Positions 12,101 through 21,564 of a DNA stretch of 64,000 nucleotides are shown here, in pieces (position 1 is the first letter of the stretch; each line of letters starts with the position of its first letter). The notes beneath the pieces are model-generated. The model had not been told where the DNA came from. It saw nothing but the letters and a program-made list of their open reading frames with translations, and searched no databases. Location of the stretch: NCBI RefSeq assembly GCF_009389715.1, contig NC_052399.1, positions 16,805,646 through 16,869,645 on the forward strand, read 5' to 3'. A program made the position numbers and the translations under genes. Origin of the DNA: Phoenix dactylifera (lineage: Eukaryota > Streptophyta > Magnoliopsida > Arecales > Arecaceae).

Positions 12101-13705
12101 GTAAGCAATACAATGTAGGGCTTGTTTGAATACTTGTTTCTTCTTCTTCTTCCTCTTTTTGGTCCACGAGCACGTACACATGCACACCGACATTAGAACC
12201 AAAAATTAAGTAGCGCACACAATTCGATTGTTGATAAGTTATCACAATTAGACCGTAACCCGTTTATACTGACATCGATCTGTTGGTATCTGGAGAGAAG
12301 TTGTGTTCGAATTTCAAAGAGATTTCCTAAGGATTAGAGATGATTAATCTCATAAAGGAAATCTCTTTTTCTTAAGACAAATTGAAGATTGATTCCATTC
12401 ATTATCTCATCCATTTAATATAATCTTTTCTTTAAAATTATTTTTTTTAAAAAAGAAGAAGGAATAGGCGAGCGCCATCATTTATCCTAATGTGCACTCG
12501 GAAGTCGGAACCTCTTTACTAAAGAGTGGGGTCCCAACTGTTAACTAAGGCTAAGAGACTCTCGCTATAAGGGGTTTGAGAAAGGTCAAATATATGCAGT
12601 TTTGCCCCCCACATTATATGGAAGGCCGTTTTCATGTTTTAAACCAACTGCCTCCAAGTTGCAATAGAGAAACCTCAGTAGTGCAACACGACTCAATCTC
12701 ATGGAAAGTAACTTAAAATTAAGTCGGACTCATTTATTTTGCTTACTTTAGAAATTTTAATTATGTCCTATACAATGCTTTGTTCTATCATGATCTTTTT
12801 TAGAAGTGCTTCAGCAAATTCTTAGTTGATGATGAAAGGAAAAGAGCCTTTACGCGCTAGCTCTCAAATATCTTACAATCTGGTGAGATTGCATTTAATA
12901 ATTTAGCATGGATTAAATAATAATTTAGAAGCAATTTTTGACCAAAGCTTATCAACATTTCTTCTTCGTACGTGCAATATTGCATGCACCCCATACTATA
13001 ATTCGAGAAACACGCTAAAGGACGGTGGCCCTTGTAACTTATTTGGAGGTGTCGAGTTCAACGCCAAGGGTGTAAGAGATCAATAACAGATATGGGAAAC
13101 TAGTGACAGAGTCCAGGATTTTGGCGATCATTTCCACCATTAAGACTGTATACAGATCTTGCTCGCGATATTCCCTTCTTGTATATATCTTGGTGGTTGT
13201 ACCAAGTACTTGATATCAGATCTCGCCTTTGTCACGGTTGAGTGTTAGGTGCCAACTTTCAAGCAATCAAAAAAAAAAAAAAAACATCTCACAAGGACCA
13301 AGTGGACGGCAAAGAGAGAACCTGTAAAAGATTTTTTTTTCAAAAAAATATATTTTGGTCTCCATAGTCCTTTTTTTATTATTTTTTGCTTTCTTCGGTG
13401 CCAAATACTATGTATAGGTTCAAAATTCAAACCAAATGATGTCATTCTCCAAAGATTCTCAAAATATTGAATAAAATAACTGCAGTTGCTTTCTTACCTC
13501 CAAAAGAATGTCCCTGATCTACAGCATAGATGCTCCAACTAGCTATTTGTAGCAACTTTCAAATTCTCATATTCTCGTCAACTTAAGAATTCAAATCTAT
13601 TTAAATCTAATCATAAGCACCACGATCGGCCCGTGGTTAGCTTTTATGAATTCGTGCTGCAGCGTTTTTAATCCACACACGCTATAAGCCAAGTTCACTT
13701 TGATA
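6130..13705. other. Long AT-rich intergenic region without recognisable genes
   Basis: About 7.5 kb upstream of the SPEAR/TIE gene. Short open frames are present, but none shows a known motif, consistent codon use or splice-linked extension. The part near 6130-6350 would hold the promoter of the minus-strand gene. Local features: a 20-bp direct repeat TTTGTATTCTCTCAAGGAAG near 8235 and 8269; a TATATAAA box at about 11060 on the plus strand with two upstream ACGT-containing sites but no gene recognised downstream; and a triplet-rich stretch at 10.3-10.7 kb. The rest looks like old degraded repeat DNA. Confidence 0.5.
10375..10730. repeat. Degenerate GGT/GAT triplet-rich low-complexity stretch
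   Basis: Dominated by imperfect GGTGGT, GATGGT and ATGGTA triplets on the plus strand. Because the period is three, it yields open frames on both strands with biased composition (runs of V, M, G, D one way and P, T, I the other). No domain is visible and the bias follows from the triplets, so it is scored as a repeat and not a gene. Confidence 0.7.
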
Positions 13706-13710
13706 CTATT

Positions 13711-13847
13711 TATAACAAATCAGGACCTCACCCAGAATAATTAGTCAGAAGGTATTCTTTAGGTTTCTTAGTTTTGTGTAAGTAACCAAAATCTTTTCGG
13801 CGAATAACCGATGTGAAACTAAACACATGTCTTTACGAGTTCTTACA
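13711..13847 (-). mobile_element. Relic TRIM-type LTR
   Basis: On the minus strand this 137-bp block reads TGTAAGAACTC... to ...GATTTGTTATA and contains the family hallmarks TCACATCGGTTATTCGC and GGGTGAGGTCCTGAT also found in the complete element at 38959-39388. Just outside, 13696-13708 is a degenerate complement of the initiator-tRNA primer-binding site (..TTTGATACTA..). This shows that it was the 5' LTR of an element whose interior and other LTR have been lost. No perfect target duplication remains. Confidence 0.7.
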
Positions 13848-14276
13848 CTAAAAGCAAGGAAGAAAATATGACAATATATAAAAACAACACCGGATTTCAC
13901 CATCGAACTGTGAAGGCAAAGGGAAGGGACACGAAATCTTTAGTCAGTATGAAATATTCTAAGTTTATGTGCAAGCATGTGATAGCCCAAGAGCATAGCA
14001 ATTTGATGAAACAATTCCTATGGATACTGCCATTAATTAGAAAAAGGACTGATAACCAACCACATAGTTCATGTTCACATATTGGGATGCCACAAAATCA
14101 ACAACTCCTGGTTGTTTGTCAAATGGCGTTGAATGGAGATACATCCCACACTCCTGCTTTAAGGTTCCATAGAATTACTATGTGTTGATTGGTTGAGAGC
14201 TAATTAAGGCTGTCTATTTTCAATCTGTGGTCAATCAACCTATCTTTGTTTTTTAGCTTGATGACAAGAGAAACCA

Positions 14277-14280
<4 letters not shown>

Positions 14281-14370
<90 letters not shown>
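14281..14370. repeat. (AT)45 microsatellite
   Basis: Ninety bases of uninterrupted AT. It creates a spurious 'IYIYIY' open frame on the minus strand. Confidence 0.97.
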
Positions 14371-14373
<3 letters not shown>

Positions 14374-15120
14374 GGGTTCCTTCTTCCAAGGTAATTGACC
14401 TATCGAATCATTTCCATTTCCGAGGCTTGAGACTAGGTTGTCATTATCCTCCGAATGGGATTTTTCTAATGCTTCCATGGGAGACAAAATCTCGCATAGA
14501 AAACGGCACCTTTCTGGCTTGAGATGCAGTTCTGAGAAAATTAGCTTGCCGGAATATTTTATGGGTGTAGCTACCATCAAATTAAGAAGCTTCGCTGGCT
14601 TAAAAGCTTGTTGTGATTGCACCTTTCATGCTATTTGAGTGTTCTTTCCTCTTTCCAATTTTTGATGTTTCCTGTGGAAAATTATTGAGAAAATGAATGA
14701 ATGAATGAGTGCATCAAAAACGTTATCACTCGGCTAGTCATGGCTCATGAACGTGAGAAATATCACCAAATTTCAGAAAGCATTTAATATAGACCATGAC
14801 GCTCGATCAACTTTTTTTCTTGGTCAAGACATCCTATCACATAATCTCGCAATTATTGGTGTTGTTATACGATGATCAAGAAGTCCACCTATTGTGGTGA
14901 CAGATAAAGGACATTAATTACGTTGTGAAATTACTACAATACTACAGCATCAGCAGTCTTCCACCATTAAAAGTTCTTTAGCATGGTCAAGATCATCCCA
15001 TGATAAATTTAACAGCAACCAAGTCAGGTTTCTTTTCTTCGGCACAAGTTTTCTCAAACAGCCTTCATCATTACATCAAACCTAATTAAGCTGCAAAACC
15101 CAGCAACAAGAGGATATTAA

Positions 15121-15601
15121 GAGCTCGTTTGGTTCGCGGAAAGTATTTTCCCTCCTAGGAATATGATTCCTGCAAAGCAGATTCCTAGAAAAAGGATGCC
15201 TAGGAAAGTACTTTTGGCATGTTTGGTTGACCATGGGAAAGTGACAAATTTCCAAAGTGCTTATGTTTGGTTGATCATCCACTTTCCTGAGAAAGTTATA
15301 TATAATTCCTATTATACCCTTAATAAAAATTAGGTCTTTAATGCCTCTTTAATGCTTCTTTAATGCTGAATGATTTTTTTAGAAAAAAATAAAAATAGAG
15401 TGATTTCCGCCTCATGGAAAAGTAACTTTCCCATATTTCTCATGGGAAAGACTTTCCCATGAAATGTGGAAATCATATTCCCATGGGAATACAACTTTTC
15501 CTTCTCTCTTCTTTGAAAACTCCAACCAAACAAGAGGCATCTCATTACTTTCCTGTTGACCACACTTTCTCTCCTTCTTTTTCCGCGAACCAAACGAGCC
15601 C
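15121..15601. mobile_element. PIF/Harbinger-type (Tourist-like) MITE, 481 bp, TSD TAA
   Basis: The ends are inverted: GAGCTCGTTTGGTTCGCGG at the left, and the complement of GGGCTCGTTTGGTTCGCGG at the right (15583-15601). The trinucleotide TAA flanks both sides (15118-15120 and 15602-15604). The unoccupied site is preserved in the neighbouring duplicate at about 16891-16893 (GATATTGAGAGGC), so the insertion limits are fixed by comparison and not only by motif. The GGGC-x-GTTTGG terminus with a 3-bp TAA/TTA duplication is typical of Harbinger-derived MITEs. The interior has more inverted patches (for example TTTCCCATGGGAA-like segments at 15170-15250 and 15415-15490), suggesting a fold-back structure. 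It has no coding capacity. Confidence 0.92.
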
Positions 15602-15974
15602 TAAGAGGCATCAACATACACATCACAAGGAATGGTGCCACCAAATGCTATTGAGAAATATTGAATGAAAAGGGAGCCCATGCTTCGCCACACCATTAAG
15701 TTATACATTCATATTTAGAAAAAAAATGGAAAATGAAGTTCAAATGTATGATCAGTTCGAGAATGATCGATGACTGCAAACTCCTAAGATGATGTCACAT
15801 GAAAACTCCCTTGCAATTCTGCAAGGCTGTTCTCTTTATGTTCTCTTTATGATGGCATGAGCTTAGATTCAGACCAGGGGATCTCACTCTTACCTAAGGA
15901 TGCAAATGGGCCGAGCCATGGGTCAACTCTTGCACTGTTTGGGCTGGGTCTCCAACCTAGACCCATCGATGTTT

Positions 15975-16445
15975 ATTTAATATTTTTAATTAAGATTTTT
16001 TTTATGAATATCCTTCCAAATATCAAATTTTACATGAATATCTTTCCAAAATTAATTTTTGCATATATGCCATTGTAAAACACTTGTTTTTCTATTTTAT
16101 CCTTTTTTTATTTTTATTTTTGCATATGTACCCACGCCATCCAAAATCGTTAAAAAATTAATGATTTCAAATTAAAATGACTAAAATACCCTTAATGGGT
16201 GGATGTGCAAAAAGAAATATTTATAAGACGATCACGATGGGGGACAAAAAAGTAGATTTAAAATTTTATTTTATTTTTAATTAAAATAAATATGGTTTTT
16301 TATTAATGGTATTAAAAGAATCGTTATATTATGGCATTTATGCAAAAACAGTATTTTATAAAGGTACAGAAATAAATATAAATTTATAGAATGTATTCAC
16401 GCAAATTTGAATTTTTTAAAAAATATTCATGCAAAAATATCATAG
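15975..16445. mobile_element. Possible old AT-rich MITE (copy B counterpart 17262-17700)
   Basis: An AT-rich block whose two ends are roughly inverted: ATTTTTTTTATGAATATCC at the left and the complement of GATATTTTTGCATGAATATTTT at the right. It contains the repeated phrase ATGAATATC(C/T)TTCCAAA. It is present in both duplicate copies, so it predates the duplication. No clear target duplication was found and the limits are approximate. It could also be plain AT-rich spacer. Confidence 0.35.
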
Positions 16446-18185
16446 GTTTCTTTCCAACTTTAACCAAAGAGAAGCATAGAACGGGCATCTTGTAAGCATA
16501 AAAGATACATCAAGAAAGAAAATCACCTAGTGAGATGCCCATCAACCAAGCTTTTAGATAACTCCTCCATCTAATTTTTGAGGAAACGATCAGGCAAAGG
16601 AGCCTGATCACTTTCAGCTGGTCCACCTATTGGTGTTGTTATACGATAATCAAGAAGTCCACCTATTGTGGTGACTGATAAAGGACATTAGGTTGTGAAA
16701 TTACTACAATACTACAGCATCAGCAGTCTTCCACCATTAAAAATTCTTTAGCATGGTCAAGATCATCCCATGATAAATTTAACAGCAACCAAGTCAGGTT
16801 TCTTTTCTTCGGCACAAGTGTTCTCAAACAGCCTTCATCATTACATCAAACCTAATTAAGCTCCAAAACTCAGCAACAAGAGGATATTGAGAGGCATCAA
16901 CATACACATCACCAGGAATGGTGCCACCAAGTGCTATTGAGAAATATTGAATGAAAAGGGAGCCCATGCTTCGCCACACCATTAAGATATACATTCATAT
17001 CTTAAAAAAAGCTGAAAATGAAGTTCAAATGTATGATCAGTTCGAGAATGATCGATGACTGCAAACTCCTAAGATGATGTCACATGAAAACTCCCTTGCA
17101 ATGCTACAAGGCTGTTCTCTTTATGATGGCATGAGCTTAGATTCAGAACGGGGACCTCATTCTCGCCTAAGGATGCAAATGGGCCAGGCCATAGGTCAAC
17201 TCTTGCACTACTTGGGCTGAGTCTCCAACCCAAGCCCAATATTGACGTTTATTTAATATTTTTAATTAAGATTTTTTTATAAATATCCTCTTAAATATCG
17301 AATTTTATATGAATATCGTTCCAAAATTAATTTTTGCATATATACCATCGTAAAATACTTGTTTTGCTATTTTATCCTTTTTTTATTTTTATTTTTGCAT
17401 ATGTACCCATGTCATCTAACGATGTTAAAAAATTAACGATTTCAAATTAAAATGACTAAAATATGATGTGCAAACAAAATATTTATAAGGTAATCACGAT
17501 GGGGGACAAAAAAGTAATTTTAAAATTTCAATTTATTTTTAATTAAAATAAATATGATTTTTATAAATGGTGTTAAAATTGTTATATTAGGGGCATTTAT
17601 GCAAAAGCAGTGTTTTATAAGGGTACAGAAATAAATATAAATTTTAAGAAAGTATTCACGCAAATTTAAATTTTTAAAAGAGGATTCATGCAAAAATATC
17701 ATAGTTTTCTTTACAACTTTAATCAATGAGAACTATAGAACTGGCATCTCGAAAGCGCAAAAAATAAATCAAGAAAGAAAATCACCTAGTGAGATGCCCA
17801 TCAACCAAGCTTTTAGATAACTCGTCCATCTAATTTTTGAGGAAATGATCAGGCAAAGAAGCCTGATCACTTTCAGCTGGTCCATCAAATTAGCAATTAT
17901 ATGTTGCATACATGAAGCCATATAACTATTATAAAAATCAGGGATATCGTGTATATTAGATTTTGATTTCCACATAACAAGAACAAGATTAAATAAAAAT
18001 CCAGAAATAAGAAATGTGACATTATGAAACCTGGAAAAGTAAGTAATTTGACCAAGTCTCGTCTGCACTCATTATCATTTATCACTGATGCACTTCCTTC
18101 CTTGAATAATTATTACATATCAGCAGAATAAAATCATTCATGGGAATTAGCAATTAACATATTGACAAGTTTGGTAATTTTAATT

Positions 18186-18655
18186 AACAAGCTTAGTAGG
18201 AACATTTGACAAAGTTATCCATAGCATGGATCCAGTGTGCTTAGCCTCATGTATCACCATCCAATTTGTAATACCATTTGCCTCTCTATAAACATATACA
18301 ACTCCAAAAGATTGCAGAGCTACTCTCAATTTCCAGCAATCCTGTTGAAACAAATGAGAACTAATCTCAAAAGGTACGAACTCAGTTAACTATCCAACAA
18401 CTGCCGACGAATTATCTTTAGGAATAATTTGAGTTGCCTTGAGAATTCTGATAGCATACCTATGCAATATGAAGCTCTACCATAGGAACTGCGGTATCAA
18501 CCAATCTAACTCCACCTGCCGCAACCAAATCTTCACTAGTGCTTCTTGTAACAAAACTACCTCCATCCGGTTACCTCCATTCAGAATATTACCATCAAAA
18601 TTAACCTTGAGAAAACTAGAGGATGGTGGCTCCCAAGTAAGGTAAATCCTCCAAG
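18186..18655 (-). pseudogene. LINE 3' fragment: degenerate RNase H domain
   Basis: The minus strand from about 18655 reads EPPSSSFLKVNFDGNIL, the start of the RNase H (RVT_3) domain of plant L1-type LINEs. It ends near 18186 with YVYREANGITNWMVIHEA and a terminal stop. The intact LINE in this window has HLKVNFDGSRS and SHVFREANSAADWVASFA at the equivalent places. In-frame stops and frame changes lie between. It is a short, old remnant of the 3' end of a LINE; no reverse transcriptase part was seen upstream. Confidence 0.75.
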
Positions 18656-18818
18656 AACTTTCTAAAAAAGATTAGTTTTTAGTGTGATTCAAAAAATAAA
18701 TTTATGATAATTTTGTTAGTGTTATTAGAAAGGTTGGAGTTTTTATGCCGGGGAACTTTATAAGAAAGGTTGAAGAAAGAGTTATATAACACCTAAATTT
18801 TGAAGAACTTATCTAGTG

Positions 18819-19229
18819 TGTAACAATTTAGCACCTTATATAAAAAGAGTAGCCAAAAAGTATTATTTAAGTTCTTTGGACTTATATAAGTACTCAAGAG
18901 TATCTAGTGTATAATCAATGCAGGACTAAATATATGTCTGTATGGTTCTCATGTAAGCTCTGGCATTCTTGCCAGATTAAGGGTCCAAATCCAATCACAA
19001 ATACTACAAGTAGCCCATGGTCAGTTCTAATAGATCTACATTGCATTATTTTCTAGATCACATAAGCCATAGGCCGAGTCTGCTCTGATACCACCTGTAA
19101 CAACTAAGGATTTCATCCAAAAGGACTAGCTGAAAGATATTATTTGAGTTTATTGGTCTTCTATAAATACTTAGGATATACCCAGTGCATAGTCGGTATG
19201 AGACTAAACAAATACCTGCATGATCTACA
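18819..19229 (-). mobile_element. TRIM relic with exact initiator-tRNA primer-binding site
   Basis: Two direct repeats of about 134 bp (18819-18951 and 19096-19229) share TGTAACAA, a TATTATTTxAGTTxxTTGG(A/T)CTT-type segment, the CxCAGTG-ATAxTC motif and GGACTAAA. Between them lie 144 bp. At 19082-19093 the complement of TGGTATCAGAGC, the classic initiator-methionine tRNA primer site, stands two bases from the right repeat, so the element reads on the minus strand. The flanks (TAGTG and CAATG) agree at only three of five positions, so the target duplication has decayed. LTR order and length match the complete element at 38959-39388, making this an older relative. Confidence 0.8.
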
Positions 19230-20128
19230 CAATGCGATTCAAGAACTTCTTTAGTGTGTTAACTAGATCTTGAACAATTTATAAACCAAAGTTAAAACTT
19301 GAAAATCAATAATTTTTTTGTCCACAAAAAGTGAATATAACAAAGATCTTTCTTGTTTTTTTAATTGCATAAGATGTAAAAAGTTGATGCACATGTAAAA
19401 AGCTAAGAATAAATAAAATTAGGATTTTTAGCAAAAATATTAACAAATGATTGAAATTGATTTTCCCTTTAATCTTTGCAGAACATGTTCCCAAAACTTA
19501 GGGTTTCTTGAAACATAAGATAGTTTAACAAATAATTTAGCAAAATATTATTAAAAAAATGCCAGTACCTGCATTTCTCATAGCCCAACTTAAACACTTC
19601 CTAGATTTTGCAAAATTTAGATTTTGATAATACCAAATTGCTTCTAGAGGCCCAATTAGTAACTGCAAAACCAAAAAACTTCCCTCTTTGAAAAATGAAG
19701 CAAAGATCTTCAAATGAGTCTGGCGGGCCTAACTATGCAGTTCTAGGAAAAAAAAGTTACGAAATCATCCGGTTTTGGCTGGACTTTGCTAATGTTAACC
19801 AAGCTCAGCAACTGATGGTTCCAATTAAAAGATTTTGGCCGAACGTACATCAATAGAATTTCCTGATTTGGCACAACAAGACACCCCAAAACTAGGGTCT
19901 AGGGTTTATTTACCGTGGTCGTTCTTTCATTAGCTTGCAATATGTGTGCTTTTTATGTGGGAAAGGAGAATTGAGCACTTTGGAACCCAACATCTATATA
20001 CGGCAACTCTTTATGCTCCCTTGTGAGCATCCAAAAAGAATTTTCTATGACTTTTGTCTGAATTGCTAAAATTTAGTCAGCAATTTAATTGTAGATATGG
20101 AGGGTCGGAGGATAGAAATAAATGCAGA
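19230..20128. other. Intergenic, no gene seen
   Basis: AT-rich spacer between two TRIM elements. There are no motifs, repeats or coding patterns that I can support. Confidence 0.5.
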
Positions 20129-20133
20129 TGCAT

Positions 20134-20756
20134 TGTTAGAACGGAAAAGTGACTGCGTCCCAGCGTAAGGTATTATCTGCATAGGTACTAGCCCCTTGGG
20201 CGCGTCGTGGGCTACCCTCATGGTTTTGTCCTTTAAAAGGCGCCTTAGCGATAGAGAGTGCTGGAGCAGCTCAGCTAGAGCATCGGTATTGTTCGCCTTG
20301 CGAGGGAAGGGGTGACCCCTCGTTATAAGGCATAATCCTTTCCGCTACTCTTACAATGTGGGACTAAAGTTCCGGGTCCCCCATCCGCCCCCAATACTAC
20401 TCCTCCAGCGGAAAGGATTCTTGCGAAGGAGTTTCAGTAGGGCCCTTCCTCTAGGGCCATCTATTAGAGCAGAAAAGTGTCCTCTAGGGCCATCTATTAG
20501 AGCGGAAAAGTGACTGCGTCCCAGTGCAAGGTATTGTCCGTGCCTTAGCGATAGAGAGTGCTAAAACAACTCAACTAGAGCATGAGTATTGTCCGCTTTG
20601 GGGGTCCGCATAGGTATTAGCCCCTCACGGCTTTGTCCCTCTCTTAGGAGGGCGCCTTGCGAGGGAAGGGGTGACCCCTCCTTATAAAACACAATACTTT
20701 CCGCTACTCTTCCAATGTGGGACTAAAGTTCCGGATCTCCCATTCGCCCCCCAACA
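20134..20756 (-). mobile_element. TRIM element, complete, 623 bp, target duplication TGCAT
   Basis: Two LTRs, about 20134-20394 and 20497-20756, surround some 100 bp. On the minus strand the element begins TGTTGGGGGGCGAATGGG and ends GTTCTAACA. TGCAT is found on both sides (20129-20133 and 20757-20761). The LTRs contain GGCGCCTTTTAAAGGACAAA and CGAGGGGTCACCCCTTCCC blocks. The first is shared with the TRIM at 2824-3428 (CCTTTTAAAGGxxAAAACC), so the two are relatives in opposite orientation. The interior carries ATGGCCCTAGAGGAAGGGCCC near the 5' LTR (primer-site position) and GGAGGAGTAG before the 3' LTR (purine tract). A phrase of some 37 bp (CCTCTAGGGCCATCTATTAGAGC...AAAAGTG) is locally duplicated at 20449-20508. 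The LTRs differ by indels, so it is not very young. Confidence 0.92.
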
Positions 20757-20761
20757 TGCAT

Positions 20762-21532
20762 ATCAAATAACTAAGAGGGAAGGATAATAATGCACATATT
20801 ATTATCTTTATAATTGATTCAAAAAAACTTCATTAGTTAAATCTCTTCCAATTTAGATATGTAAGAGTAAGAAATGGGGGATAACCATCCAAATACTTTT
20901 CTATGCACAGGAAGTTTAGGAAAAAGATATTAGTCGATATAGAAATACAATTTTTTTAATCTTTAGTAATAAAATTGGCAGTTGCATAGCATGTGTATAG
21001 CGATTATTCGATGCTAGTGTAAGGGCTTATTCTTTTTTTTTTTTAAAGAGCTGTCTACAGTATTAAATTAATTTTTTTTGCTAAAACCAATATTAAAAAA
21101 AATATAACACTCAATTCAAGTCATACATGTTGCTGTTACGAGTATATCAAAAAAAAACTTTTACTGGTACTTAACACTAAAATATAGAATTATATTAAGA
21201 CTGTATTTTGTATGGATTATAACTTTTGGAGAGATATCTCCTTTATTGTAGGATGGATAGGATATTTCACAGAATAAATTATTTTCGTGGTTGTTCATAT
21301 TTTATTGCAAGAATAAATTTGCTCAATCAATTTTTGGTGTGATTAAAGAATGGATAAAGATTTTAAATGTAATTGAAAGAAAATCTCATCTATTTTACAG
21401 GATAATTCTATTCCACTGACGGAATAGAATTATCTAAAAAGAATTTAATTTTTGGACTTGTCGCAATAAGTTTATGTCACATATGTTTTGGGAACGCCGC
21501 CAAGTCGTAACTACTTTATTACCCCTAACTCC
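20762..21532. other. AT-rich spacer with a perfect 14-bp inverted repeat
   Basis: No gene is seen. A hairpin GATAATTCTATTCC / GGAATAGAATTATC with a 6-nt loop lies at 21401-21434. It could be part of a decayed MITE, but outer inverted ends were not found. Confidence 0.6.
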
Positions 21533-21564
21533 TTTTTTTTTTTTTTTTTGGTGAAAACGGCAAT

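Larger units (their letters stand above)
14855..17885. repeat. Head-to-tail duplication, copy A 14855-16628 and copy B 16629-17885
   Basis: Copy B (about 1.26 kb) repeats copy A in the same order and orientation with roughly 90% identity or better. Shared landmarks are: GTTGTTATACGATxATCAAG (14863 / 16636); the CAGCAACAAGAGGATATT block (15101 / 16874); GCATCAACATACACATCAC (15609 / 16897); the AT-rich block with TGCATATATxCCAT; and the end block AAAATCACCTAGTGAGATGCCC (16520 / 17780) followed by TTTCAGCTGGTCCA. Copy A is longer because a 481-bp MITE sits in it. Copy A also has a small local duplication, GTTCTCTTTAT twice near 15830. On the minus strand both copies contain short protein-like runs (for example GGTIPGDVYVDASQYPL, 16926-16876 in copy B) that I do not recognise; they are interrupted by stops, so the unit may carry a decayed gene fragment. 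Confidence 0.9.

Noticed and set aside
14200-14622. 140-codon minus-strand open frame
   Set aside because: One third is the (AT)45 microsatellite read as IYIYIY; the first codon is not ATG and the rest has no recognised motif.
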